Shown: positions 44,602-52,805 of the stretch, one piece after another | Numbering within the stretch: the stretch's first letter is position 1 | Layout: every line of letters begins with the position of its first letter | From: Acetobacterium wieringae | Lineage (GTDB): Bacteria; Bacillota; Clostridia; Eubacteriales; Eubacteriaceae | DNA: 64,000 bases | Assembly (NCBI RefSeq): GCF_026646375.1 | Contig: NZ_JAIPPU010000004.1 | Span: 124,001-188,000 of the forward strand | Direction: 5' to 3' | The notes under the pieces: generated by a model | Told to the model about the DNA's origin: nothing | What the model saw: the letters and a program-made list of their open reading frames with translations, nothing else | Database searches by the model: none | Translations under genes and position numbers: made by a program

Positions 44602-45658
44602 CAATACCTTCCTCATTGTCATAGAAATTTATTTTTAACTGTTGCGGACTATGTGCCTCATTCACACAATCCTCCAATCCCAAATGGGCATACCCACGAT
44701 TGGTGATCACCCGACCGCGAGGTGTTTTGGACAGAAACCCCAGTTGAATCAGATAGGGTTCATAAACCTCTTCGATGGTGTTTTTTTCTTCACCAATGGC
44801 AGCCGCCAGGGTATCGATTCCTACCGGTCCACCATCAAATTTCTCTATAATGGTTTTTAACATGATCCGGTCGATCTCATCCAGCCCAACGGCATCCACT
44901 TCAAAAAGATCCAAAGCTTCCTGAGTGGACTTCAGGTCAATAATGCCCCGACCTTCGATTTCACAATAGTCCCGAACCCGTTTTAATAGCCGGTTGGCAA
45001 TTCGAGGTGTTCCCCGGGAACGAATGGCCAGTTCCATCGATCCTTCATCATCCATTTCGACACCAATAATGCCGGATGAACGGCGAATAATGGTGGCCAG
45101 TTCCTCTGGGTTATAAAGCTCCAGTCGCTGGATCACCCCAAAGCGATCCCGTAACGGTGAGGTTAGCAGCCCTACCCGGGTGGTGGCACCAATCAGGGTA
45201 AAGGGCGGCAACTCCAATCGGATCGAACGGGCACCTGGGCCTTTGCCGATGATGATATCCAGAGCATAGTCTTCCATCGCCGGGTATAAAACCTCCTCGA
45301 CCGAACGTTGAAGCCGGTGGATTTCATCAATAAAGAGAATATCACCCTCTTTTAAACTGGTCAGAATAGCCGCCAGATCGCCAGCCTTTTCAATGGCTGG
45401 GCCGGAAGTGGTTTTGATTCCGACCCCCATTTCCCGAGCGATGATATTGGCCAGGGTGGTTTTTCCCAGCCCCGGCGGTCCGTATAAAAGCACATGATCC
45501 AGACTTTCTTTTCGTTTCTGAGCAGCTTTGATAAAAATACCCATCTGCTTTTTTACTTTTTCCTGCCCGATATACTCGTCCAGACCCTGAGGTCTTAAAT
45601 TTTTCTCTATTTCAACATCCAATTCCGTAAAATCGGAGGTGATGATTCGTTCTTTCAT
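44594..45658 (-). CDS. ruvB: Holliday junction branch-migration helicase RuvB
   Basis: A 354-aa AAA+ motor. Walker [16 protein letters not shown] is at about residue 60, Walker [11 protein letters not shown] near 107, sensor 1 [11 protein letters not shown] near 155; the C-terminal winged helix includes [16 protein letters not shown]. It works with RuvA to push Holliday junctions during recombination. It overlaps ruvA by 4 nt (ATGA). Confidence 0.97.
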   Translation of the reverse strand: MKERIITSDFTELDVEIEKNLRPQGLDEYIGQEKVKKQMGIFIKAAQKRKESLDHVLLYGPPGLGKTTLANIIAREMGVGIKTTSGPAIEKAGDLAAILTSLKEGDILFIDEIHRLQRSVEEVLYPAMEDYALDIIIGKGPGARSIRLELPPFTLIGATTRVGLLTSPLRDRFGVIQRLELYNPEELATIIRRSSGIIGVEMDDEGSMELAIRSRGTPRIANRLLKRVRDYCEIEGRGIIDLKSTQEALDLFEVDAVGLDEIDRIMLKTIIEKFDGGPVGIDTLAAAIGEEKNTIEEVYEPYLIQLGFLSKTPRGRVITNRGYAHLGLEDCVNEAHSPQQLKINFYDNEEGIDE

Positions 45659-46263
45659 GACGACCGTCCCTTCAATGGATTAGCCGAGCGAAGCGCTCCG
45701 GTGATCAGTGCTTCAATGCTACTCTCGGGGGTAAATGCCCGGGCTACCATATCGGAAGCTTCCGATATACTATAACCCAATCCCACTAGTCCGTTAATAG
45801 CCTGGGTAACAGTGTCATCTTTAGCCTGTAACGAAACAGTCTTCAGATCTCCGACTGAAACATCCTTGTAGCGATCCTTCAGCTCCAGGATAATCCGGCT
45901 GGCTGTTTTTATGCCAATCCCAGGAGCCTTGGCAATGCTTTTGGGATCATCGTTGACAATATGTCCAATCAGCTCATTACGGCTAAACTGAGACAAAAGT
46001 CCCATAGCGGCTTTGGGGCCGATCCCTGAAATACCGATCATGGTTCTGAAAATCTCCCGTTCATCGGTGGTGGCAAACCCATAAAGCGAAACCTCGTCTT
46101 CTTTGATCACCTGATGAAGGTGCAGCTTGACCTCCGAATGCAGACTCGGCAGCTCATTTAATGTATTGGTCGACACCTTTACCTTATATCCCATGCGGTT
46201 TTGATCAATAACCACATAATCCATGGCTTGTTCTTCCAAGCTCCCGATCATATATTCGTACAT
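45655..46263 (-). CDS. ruvA: Holliday junction DNA-binding protein RuvA
   Basis: A 202-aa tetrameric junction-binding protein: N-terminal OB domain ([18 protein letters not shown]), helix-hairpin-helix region ([36 protein letters not shown]) and the mobile C-terminal RuvB-contacting domain ([20 protein letters not shown]). The start is the ATG at 46263 with GGAGG just upstream; 22 in-frame codons upstream read as leader without a site. It is the first gene of the ruvAB-queA-tgt-yajC group. Confidence 0.96.
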   Translation of the reverse strand: MYEYMIGSLEEQAMDYVVIDQNRMGYKVKVSTNTLNELPSLHSEVKLHLHQVIKEDEVSLYGFATTDEREIFRTMIGISGIGPKAAMGLLSQFSRNELIGHIVNDDPKSIAKAPGIGIKTASRIILELKDRYKDVSVGDLKTVSLQAKDDTVTQAINGLVGLGYSISEASDMVARAFTPESSIEALITGALRSANPLKGRSS

Positions 46264-46329
46264 AAGCCCTCCTTCAAAATTCAAACATACTTTACCCATT
46301 GTACCAAAACAAAAAAATAATACAACCAC

Positions 46330-46351
46330 AAAAAAAGCACCCTTAGGTGCT
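46330..46351 (-). terminator. intrinsic terminator of the structured RNA upstream of ruvA
   Basis: On the minus strand AGCACC and GGTGCT pair around TAAG and are followed by seven Ts. It begins just after the closing stem of the predicted RNA. Confidence 0.85.
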
Positions 46352-46525
46352 ATCCCAACGTGTCGTACTCCATTTTTGACGCCCTAGCGAAAGCTAGGTG
46401 GGTGTCTTGTCTCTAGTTTCTGTTTTCCACTGATATAATGAGGCCTAACATCTGCCAGCGAACAATCAGACTCCCTGAGTATTGATGTAGGTTCAAAAAT
46501 AAAGTAAAAACGAACACTTTGGGAT
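46330..46525 (-). ncRNA. structured RNA of about 196 nt, candidate 6S RNA
   Basis: A promoter, a long-range closing stem and a terminator define this RNA. The 5' TATCCCAA pairs with TTGGGATA just before the terminator; pairing continues through GTGT/ACAC and TCGT/ACGA to ATTTTTGA/TCAAAAAT. Inside are a branched hairpin (CCTACATC..GATGTTAGG enclosing CAAT/ATTG and ACTC/GAGT) and a second hairpin CCTAGC-TTTC-GCTAGG. Size, closed rod shape and following terminator fit 6S RNA, which traps RNA polymerase, but I cannot match its conserved bubble, so the family is uncertain. It carries no tmRNA or SRP motifs. Confidence 0.6.
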
Positions 46526-46531
46526 AACCTA

Positions 46532-46560
46532 ATTATACACGGTTTTCTACGGAAATCAAA
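46532..46560 (-). promoter_or_regulatory. promoter of the structured RNA
   Basis: On the minus strand TTTGAT (46555-46560) and a perfect TATAAT (46532-46537) are 17 nt apart, with a predicted start near 46525. Confidence 0.7.
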
Positions 46561-46619
46561 GGATAAATTTTTGTTGGAAACAAGCAGTCAAATTCACTTA
46601 TATCAACCCACCGGATGTT

Positions 46620-47981
46620 CTACAGTAAAATGTCCAGGGCCGAACGAATATTATCCACCGGGAGAATCGTCATTCCAACCATCTTCAACCCTTTCTGGTT
46701 ACCTTTGGGGATAATGCAGCGTTTAAAGCCCAGTTTTTTTCCTTCGATCAAGCGTTTTTCGATGTGCTGAATATTACGCACTTCACCGGTTAATCCCACC
46801 TCACCCAGAATCATCAGATCACCGGGGATCTGAAAATCCCGGAGGCTGGAATAAAGTACGGCAATCACACCCAAATCAAGAGCTGGCTCATCCACCTTGA
46901 TGCCACCCACCACATTGATGTAGGCATCCACTGACTGCATCTGAATTCCCAGCCGTTTTTCCATAATCGCCAGCAATAATACCATCCGGTTATAATCCAT
47001 ACCCGTCGCCATCCGCCGGGGATTTCCAAATCCAGTCGGTGAAACCAGACCCTGCAGCTCAATCAACAACGGCCGGGATCCCTCAATACAGGGCACCACC
47101 ACTGATCCACAGGTATTTTCGGGACGGCTATCGAGCATCATCTCAGATGGATTGGCTACCGACTGCAACCCATTTTCAGTCATTTCAAAAATGCCGATTT
47201 CATTGGTGGAACCAAAACGATTTTTGACTCCTCTAAGAATCCGATAGGCATGATATTTTTCGCCCTCAAAATAAAGCACCGTATCTACCATATGTTCCAG
47301 CACCCGCGGCCCGGCAATGGCACCATCTTTGGTGACATGCCCCACCAACACCATTGCGATATTATCTTTTTTGGCCAATTGCATCAATGCTCCGGTATTT
47401 TCCCGAATCTGGCTGACACTTCCCGGGGCTGAACTGATGTCCGGGCTGTACATGGTCTGAATCGAATCGATAATGACAATATCCGGCCGCTCTTCTAGAA
47501 TAATCGTCAGCAGATAGGGAATATTAATCTCCGATAGGAATGCAATCTTTTCCGATTTTACCTGCATTCGCTCGGCTCGCATTTTTAATTGCTGTTCCGA
47601 CTCTTCGCCGGAAATATATAAAATCTTATAGCCCTGATTTCCCAGGGCTTCAGTGGTCTGGAGCAGCAGCGTCGATTTCCCGATTCCCGGGTCACCGCCT
47701 AGCAAAATCATCCCCCCAGGAACAATCCCACCACCCAGAACCCGATCAAACTCTTCATTGCAGGTCGGATAGCGGGTATCGCCGGTATAGGTTATTTCCG
47801 CCAGGGACTTCGGTTTAGAATATACACCCCGTTCCCGGATAGTATCCTTGCTTCCCTGCTTAGAAAAATCCAACTCTTCCACCATGCTATTCCACTGCCC
47901 GCACTCAGGACATTTTCCCATCCATTTGGGTGATTCATAACCACAGCTCTGACAGATAAAAATACTTTTTTTCTTCGCCAT
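46620..47981 (-). CDS. radA: DNA repair protein RadA
   Basis: A 453-aa RecA-like helicase. A C4 zinc finger opens it (CQSCGYESPKWMGKCPECG), then Walker A GGDPGIGKSTLL near residue 92, the RadA motif KNRFGSTNE near 253, and a C-terminal Lon-like domain with DLGVIAVLYSS. It helps extend and migrate recombination intermediates with RecA. It starts 16 nt after the VanZ-like gene. Confidence 0.97.
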   Translation of the reverse strand: MAKKKSIFICQSCGYESPKWMGKCPECGQWNSMVEELDFSKQGSKDTIRERGVYSKPKSLAEITYTGDTRYPTCNEEFDRVLGGGIVPGGMILLGGDPGIGKSTLLLQTTEALGNQGYKILYISGEESEQQLKMRAERMQVKSEKIAFLSEINIPYLLTIILEERPDIVIIDSIQTMYSPDISSAPGSVSQIRENTGALMQLAKKDNIAMVLVGHVTKDGAIAGPRVLEHMVDTVLYFEGEKYHAYRILRGVKNRFGSTNEIGIFEMTENGLQSVANPSEMMLDSRPENTCGSVVVPCIEGSRPLLIELQGLVSPTGFGNPRRMATGMDYNRMVLLLAIMEKRLGIQMQSVDAYINVVGGIKVDEPALDLGVIAVLYSSLRDFQIPGDLMILGEVGLTGEVRNIQHIEKRLIEGKKLGFKRCIIPKGNQKGLKMVGMTILPVDNIRSALDILL

Positions 47982-47997
47982 CTTTCCCCCTCATTCA

Positions 47998-48486
47998 CTA
48001 CTCAATCCATTTATAAACCAGATAGCCAATCAAACCACCAATCAGATTTAAAATAATATCATCGATATCCGCCCGACGGCTGGTTAAAAATAAATACTGG
48101 ATCAGCTCAATGGCGCAGGTAGTTCCCAGTATCACCACAAAGGCATGGAAGAAGCCAACCTTATTTTTTCGTGCTAATGGATATAGAAAACCCAGCGGTA
48201 AAAACAAGATAATGTTTCCAGCAAGGTTTTTAAAAGAATCGGTAAAGGTGTATAAAAGAATTTCAGTTGGATTTGTTGGTTTGGTCGCCAAAAACTCCCA
48301 ATCAATAAAGCCATTAACCATAATGTCATAAAAAAAGTTATCAATCGTAGTCAGTGGTATCAAGTTCACAGTGGTCTCATAGGTAATATTTGAAGCATCG
48401 GGTAATAGTGTCAATATAAATAGAAATCCCAAATAAGCCAGCAACAGTAGCTTAAAGAGAAATACGATCCGGTTGTTTTTACTCAT
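47998..48486 (-). CDS. VanZ-family membrane protein
   Basis: A 162-aa protein with four hydrophobic segments. The VanZ pattern is visible in NLIPLTTIDNFF, FKNLAGNIILFLPLGFLYPL and the final IELIQYLFLTSRRADIDDII, where the conserved Arg/Asp pairs sit. VanZ gives low-level teicoplanin resistance in enterococci by an unknown mechanism; most chromosomal members are uncharacterised and should not be read as resistance genes. A TATAAT lies at 48528-48533 on the minus strand. It precedes radA by 16 nt. Confidence 0.87.
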   Translation of the reverse strand: MSKNNRIVFLFKLLLLAYLGFLFILTLLPDASNITYETTVNLIPLTTIDNFFYDIMVNGFIDWEFLATKPTNPTEILLYTFTDSFKNLAGNIILFLPLGFLYPLARKNKVGFFHAFVVILGTTCAIELIQYLFLTSRRADIDDIILNLIGGLIGYLVYKWIE

Positions 48487-48584
48487 ATCCTGGTCCTTCC
48501 TGGTTGAATGTGCGTGTAAGCCTAGCTATTATAACGAATAAACCTTTAGAGTGCCACAGAAATTTTCCTGACTGGAAATTTTTG

Positions 48585-48626
48585 CAAAAAAAGAAAAAAT
48601 ATCGAAAGTAAACCCTCGATATTTTT
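48585..48626 (-). terminator. intrinsic terminator downstream of yigZ
   Basis: A perfect 11-bp repeat AAAAATATCGA / TCGATATTTTT with a 10-nt loop is followed on the minus strand by a long T-rich run (complement of 48585-48599). It lies about 195 nt beyond the yigZ stop. Confidence 0.8.
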
Positions 48627-48726
48627 ATTCTTTGTTTTAAACTAAAATACATTATTGTATTCATGCTAATTTAAAACTCAGTATTAATTTTTTACTATGG
48701 CAATTATATCCAACTTTTTGGCATTT

Positions 48727-48832
48727 GTAAAGGGTTTCGCTCGTTAGTTATTTATCTAACGATGCATCTCTTTCGAAACCTTTTACTTTATAACAACAAC
48801 GGTTTTAGAATCATTGTTGTTATAAAGTAAAA
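48727..48832. repeat. nested inverted-repeat element overlapping the end of yigZ
   Basis: Two adjacent structures occur in 106 bp. The first is a perfect 19-bp inverted repeat (TTTTACTTTATAACAACAA 48781-48799 with its complement 48814-48832, 14-nt loop); its right arm covers the last codons and stop of yigZ. The second is a hairpin with outer arms GGTTTCG/CGAAACC and an inner CGTTAG/CTAACG. The rest of the gap 48487-48819 holds a terminator and a weak palindrome. The element may be a miniature mobile repeat or a 3'-UTR structure. Confidence 0.55.
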
Positions 48833-49455
48833 ACAACATCCACAAAAGCTGGTTCACCACGAATAATCTGGGCAGTGCCATTGGTTTTATCCTCGATCCA
48901 GGCTAAGAATTCGCTTGTATCCGCCACCGGTATCTGAAAAAAAAGGGTGACATTTTCGCCAAAATCTTCATTTACCGGAATCACCTCCCGTTCCACTAAA
49001 CCGTTGCTCAAACCCCCATAGCTGGAGTAACTGACCACCACTTCCAATTGATCTGAAAACTGCTTCTTGATCATGGTACAATGATTCAGGACATCACTGG
49101 CGCCGCCGCCATAAGCTCGGATCAGGCCGCCAGTCCCCAGCTTCACGCCGCCAAAATAGCGAATGACCACCACCAATATATCTTTGAGCTCACGATGATC
49201 AATGACCTCCAGAATCGGTTTTCCGGCGGTGCCGGAAGGTTCGCCGTCATCACTGGCTTTTTGACGCCGGGGATTAGTGTTAAGCACATAAGCCCAGCAG
49301 ACATGGGTGGCCTTATAGTGCTTCTTGCGGATTTCAGCCAGAATCGCATCTGCTTCCGCTTCGGTTTCAATATGAAAAACCATATTGATAAAGCGGGACT
49401 TTTTGACTTCAATCTCCGTTTCATCAGAAATTAATACTGTTTTATAATCTTCCAC
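48820..49455 (-). CDS. YigZ/IMPACT-family protein
   Basis: A 211-aa protein with an N-terminal UPF0029/IMPACT domain (KKSRFINMVFHIETEAEADA; SDDGEPSGTAGKPILEVI; VIRYFGGVKLGTGGLIRAYG) and a C-terminal ferredoxin-like domain. Eukaryotic IMPACT regulates Gcn2; the bacterial function is unknown, with links to translation suggested for the fold. It starts 2 nt after the hflX stop, so the two are cotranscribed. Its last four codons lie inside a 19-bp inverted repeat. Confidence 0.92.
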   Translation of the reverse strand: MEDYKTVLISDETEIEVKKSRFINMVFHIETEAEADAILAEIRKKHYKATHVCWAYVLNTNPRRQKASDDGEPSGTAGKPILEVIDHRELKDILVVVIRYFGGVKLGTGGLIRAYGGGASDVLNHCTMIKKQFSDQLEVVVSYSSYGGLSNGLVEREVIPVNEDFGENVTLFFQIPVADTSEFLAWIEDKTNGTAQIIRGEPAFVDVVFTL

Positions 49456-49457
49456 AC

Positions 49458-51272
49458 TTATACCTCTGTCACCTGATACTTTTCAAAAATATGGGTTGGA
49501 AAATCATCAGTCATTTCGATGGTCACCAAATTGCCATCTGTCTGATAATCGATCTCCAAAACCACCTTCATCTCATGCAGAAGTGCCAGAGATCTATTGT
49601 CATCATAAGGGATCAGCAGCTGCATTTCCCATTTTTCTCCTACCAGCACCCGATTGATAATTTCAAAGAGGCTCTCGATTGCCATTCCTTCTTTCGCCGA
49701 AATATACAGTGCGAGTTCCTCAACCGCCACCTGATTCTTTAGCAACAAGGCATCCTGTTCTTCCAGAGTCAGCTTGTCAATTTTATTATAAATCATTATG
49801 ACTTTTTTATTACCGGCCCCAATATCTGAAAGCACTTGATTGACCACCTTGATCTGAGCTTCATAATTATGATTGGACACATCCACCACATGCAGTAGCA
49901 AATCAGCGGTTTCCACTTCCATCAACGTGGTTTTAAAGGCCTTAATTAAGTCATGGGGCAGTTTATCAATAAAGCCGACGGTGTCTGAGACCAAATACTC
50001 CCCATATTCGGAATCAACCTTTCGCAGGGTCGAATCGAGGGTAATAAAAAGACCGTCTTTAGTCACCACTTCACTTTGAGTCAGCCGATTAAACAGGGTA
50101 CTCTTACCAGAGTTGGTATAACCAATTAAGCTGACCGTTTTAATTTTATTTTTGCTGCGCTGGACAGCGTTAAGCTGATTACTTTTATTGATCCGTTCAA
50201 TCCGGGCTTCCAGCTCTTCTAACTGTTTGCGGATATGGCGGCGATCCGTTTCCAGTTTCTTTTCACCGGGACCCCGGGTACCAATACCGCCGCCAGTCCG
50301 GGACATTACAATCCCGAGACCTTTTAGATGACTCATCCGGTATTTCTGCTGGGCCAGCTCCACCTGAAGCTTGCCTTCTTTGGTTTTGGCATGACGGGCA
50401 AAGATATCCAGAATAATGGTGGTGCGATCGACAGTTTTGGTGCCGGTGGCAGCTTCAATGTTGGCAATCTGCCGGGAATTGAGTTCGTCATTGGCGACAA
50501 CCAGGTTAATGTCATGATTCTGAATCACCTTGATCAATTCCTGGAGCTTACCTTTACCCACATAAAAAGTTGGATCGATCTGACTTTTTGACTGACAAAC
50601 CACTTCCTCCACAATACCGCCGGCCGTCTTAACCAGTTGCCGTAATTCTTCCATCGAATCCACCAGTTCAATGCCCTTATTTCCCGGCAGATCCAATCCG
50701 ATCAGTAATGCCCGTTCCTCTTCATCCTCAGTATCGAAACAGTTATTCGGGTCATCTTTAATAAACCGGTCAGCCAGCAGGATATAGTGTTCCAGCGGAA
50801 ACTTATTCAGTTCCTTCAGCGTTTTGAAAAGGCCCTGACCATACTCCATGGTTCCTGCTTCCACCACCGGTACCCCAATGCTAAAGCTGGTCGGTATTTT
50901 TTCATCGACACCGATGGCAATAATGCACTGGAGGCTCTGTTTTTTAGCCGCCGAAAAATCTTCGGCCGACAGCCGCGGATTACCACCGGGATGGGTGTGA
51001 ATGACCCGGTATTTATTGAGAGCCTTGACATGGTAGAGCATTTCCGCATTGCCGATATTAACGGTGGATGCATCACCAATATTTACCCATTGAACCCGGT
51101 TTTTATCATTGGTGCAGATCAACACCTCTCGTTTCGTAATCAGGGTCAGCCGTTTTAAAATTTCCAGAACGTATTCATCCAGAAGTACCTGATTTTCCAT
51201 TTGATAACCAATCAGGTCGTTCAGTTCATTGATATAGCTTTGGCGAATGCCACTTTTATTATTATCTGCCAT
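49458..51272 (-). CDS. hflX: GTPase HflX with N-terminal JAMM-like domain
   Basis: A 604-aa protein. The C-terminal two-thirds is HflX: GGGIGTRGPGEKKLETDRR near 327-345, G1 GYTNSGKS (384-391) and DTVGFIDKLPHDL as G3. HflX splits stalled or hibernating ribosomes. Residues 1-180 are an extra domain with the complete JAMM/MPN+ pattern: Glu49, then HTHPGGNPRLSAED with His92, His94, Ser102 and Asp105. That suggests a zinc isopeptidase-like fold joined to the ribosome rescue GTPase. The start is the ATG at 51272 behind AAAGGA; 18 codons of frame upstream have no site. Confidence 0.93.
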   Translation of the reverse strand: MADNNKSGIRQSYINELNDLIGYQMENQVLLDEYVLEILKRLTLITKREVLICTNDKNRVQWVNIGDASTVNIGNAEMLYHVKALNKYRVIHTHPGGNPRLSAEDFSAAKKQSLQCIIAIGVDEKIPTSFSIGVPVVEAGTMEYGQGLFKTLKELNKFPLEHYILLADRFIKDDPNNCFDTEDEEERALLIGLDLPGNKGIELVDSMEELRQLVKTAGGIVEEVVCQSKSQIDPTFYVGKGKLQELIKVIQNHDINLVVANDELNSRQIANIEAATGTKTVDRTTIILDIFARHAKTKEGKLQVELAQQKYRMSHLKGLGIVMSRTGGGIGTRGPGEKKLETDRRHIRKQLEELEARIERINKSNQLNAVQRSKNKIKTVSLIGYTNSGKSTLFNRLTQSEVVTKDGLFITLDSTLRKVDSEYGEYLVSDTVGFIDKLPHDLIKAFKTTLMEVETADLLLHVVDVSNHNYEAQIKVVNQVLSDIGAGNKKVIMIYNKIDKLTLEEQDALLLKNQVAVEELALYISAKEGMAIESLFEIINRVLVGEKWEMQLLIPYDDNRSLALLHEMKVVLEIDYQTDGNLVTIEMTDDFPTHIFEKYQVTEV

Positions 51273-51303
51273 TATTTTTTCCTTTGATTTATTAGGGTGT
51301 CTT

Positions 51304-51312
51304 ATTATAACA
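51304..51312 (-). promoter_or_regulatory. extended -10 promoter of hflX
   Basis: On the minus strand TGTTATAAT lies about 32 nt before the hflX start, directly behind the U-tract of the preceding terminator. No convincing -35 is visible. Confidence 0.5.
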
Positions 51313-51313
51313 C

Positions 51314-51343
51314 AAAAACCAGGCAAAAGGATTGCCTGGTTTT
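51314..51343 (-). terminator. intrinsic terminator between thiI and hflX
   Basis: A perfect 12-bp stem (AAAACCAGGCAA / TTGCCTGGTTTT) with a 5-nt loop is followed on the minus strand by Ts. It closes the dcd-nifS-thiI transcript. Confidence 0.8.
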
Positions 51344-51365
51344 ATGTTATAGACAAAGGGCTAGC

Positions 51366-51612
51366 GTAGTACCGACAATTGTTACATCATGTTGTGTGCC
51401 TCAAGGCGAACAGTTGCGGACAATTCGTGTTTGCTTACTCAACACTGATTTTGCAACTGTACGAATTGCGCAAAAGCAATGAGCTAATCACAAGCTTGCA
51501 TGTAGTTGGCGACTGCTCGCGACTTATGAGAAAGTAGCGTAGCGAATTTCTCATAGTGTGCGCTTACAACAGATTAACAAGGGTCTGACCCCTTGGTCAT
51601 TGGTCGATACGG
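51366..51612. repeat. diverged intergenic repeat region upstream of hflX
   Basis: No gene is visible in 51344-51627. The segment opens with AGTACCGACAATTGTT, contains an ATGAGAAA/TTTCTCAT inverted pair (51526-51533, 51547-51554) and GCGACTGCTCGCGA, and closes with GGGTCTGACCCC, TGGTCA and GGTCGATACGG. The same opening, GACTGC..GCG and closing core occur in the same order at 13391-13580, so both seem to be old copies of one non-coding repeat. Confidence 0.5.
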
Positions 51613-51627
51613 GTGTTTAAGTTTCTC

Positions 51628-52788
51628 CTAGAGTTTGACCACTTCGGATTCGGCCACGGCGGTTTCCATCATCGCACCCATCATTTCCGCAATTTTTTCT
51701 TCGGAGCGGAGCATCTCCGAAACCTTGGGTTTGGTTTCCGGATGTTTGGGCACAAAAATGGTACAGCAATCTTCGTAGGGCAGAATCGAAGTTTCAAAGG
51801 TGCCGATGGTTTCGGCAATTTTGACAATTTCGGTTTTATCAAAACCAATCAGTGGTCGAAAAACCGGCAGCTCGGCTACCGCATTGGTAGCTCCCAGTCC
51901 TTCCATTGTCTGGCTGGCCACCTGCCCCAGACTTTCTCCGGTAATCAGCGCCTTGGCGCCTTCGTTGTGAGCAATCATCTCAGCAATCCGCATCATGTAA
52001 CGACGCATGATGATGGTGGTTTGCCGTTCCGGGCACATCTCCACAATTTTGGTCTGGATCTCAGTAAAAGGCACTACAAAAAGTTTGATCTTGCCACAAT
52101 ACTGGCTCATGATTTTAGCCAGATCAATAACCTTTTCCTTGGTCCGGTCACTGGTGAAAGGGAAGCTGTGGAAATAGACCCCGATGACTTCCACCCCCCG
52201 CTTGGCCATCAGATAGCCAGCCACCGGACTGTCAATCCCGCCGGACAAAAGCAGTGCTGCTTTACCGCTGCAGCCCACTGGCAAGCCGCCGTTACAGGGG
52301 ATAAACTGGTGATACATATAGGTTTGTTCGCGAACCTCCACCCACAGATTCAGGTCTGGGTTATGAAGATCCACCGTAATCCCTTCAATGTTGTCCAGAA
52401 CTACTTCGCCCAGACGGCAACACAGATCCGGTGATTTAATCGGGAAGGTTTTATCCCCCCGCTTAGCGGTAATCTTAAAGGTTTTTATTCCTTCGGTGGA
52501 CCGCACCTGTTCAATGGCATTTTCTTCAATTGTCTTAATTTCACTGTCAATAACAATGGCCGGACTGATGGACACAATCCCAAATACTTTTTGCACCCGT
52601 TCCATCGCCCGATCCAGATCTTCATCACTCACATTGACAATCAGACGTCCCTGAATTTTTTTAACTTTCGCCGATGGTAAACTTCTCAGGGTATTTCGAA
52701 TATTTTTTGCCAATAATTCGATAAAATAATTTCGGTTCAACCCTTTCAGGGCAATCTCCCCATAGCGAACCAGAATAACATGTTCCAT
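51628..52788 (-). CDS. thiI: tRNA 4-thiouridine synthase ThiI
   Basis: A 386-aa enzyme that adenylates uridine-8 of tRNA for sulfur transfer. The N-terminal ferredoxin-like and THUMP domains (about 1-165) precede the PP-loop LLSGGIDSPVAGYLMAKRG near 178. It lacks the C-terminal rhodanese domain of the E. coli enzyme, as in many Gram-positive forms, and so probably takes sulfur directly from the adjacent desulfurase. I prefer the ATG at 52788 (AGGAG about 11 nt upstream); an ATG at 52809 overlapping the desulfurase stop as ATGA is an alternative. Confidence 0.93.
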   Translation of the reverse strand: MEHVILVRYGEIALKGLNRNYFIELLAKNIRNTLRSLPSAKVKKIQGRLIVNVSDEDLDRAMERVQKVFGIVSISPAIVIDSEIKTIEENAIEQVRSTEGIKTFKITAKRGDKTFPIKSPDLCCRLGEVVLDNIEGITVDLHNPDLNLWVEVREQTYMYHQFIPCNGGLPVGCSGKAALLLSGGIDSPVAGYLMAKRGVEVIGVYFHSFPFTSDRTKEKVIDLAKIMSQYCGKIKLFVVPFTEIQTKIVEMCPERQTTIIMRRYMMRIAEMIAHNEGAKALITGESLGQVASQTMEGLGATNAVAELPVFRPLIGFDKTEIVKIAETIGTFETSILPYEDCCTIFVPKHPETKPKVSEMLRSEEKIAEMMGAMMETAVAESEVVKL

Positions 52789-52805
52789 TAATTTTTTTGC
52801 TCCTG

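Noticed and set aside
46330..46525. tmRNA or SRP RNA as the identity of the structured RNA
   Set aside because: It lacks an ANDNYALAA-like tag frame and tRNA-like ends, and lacks the conserved SRP helix-8 GGAA loop sequence.
47998..48486. VanZ-like gene as a glycopeptide-resistance determinant
   Set aside because: No vanA/B/H/X/Y/S/R genes are nearby, and most chromosomal VanZ-family proteins are not resistance genes.
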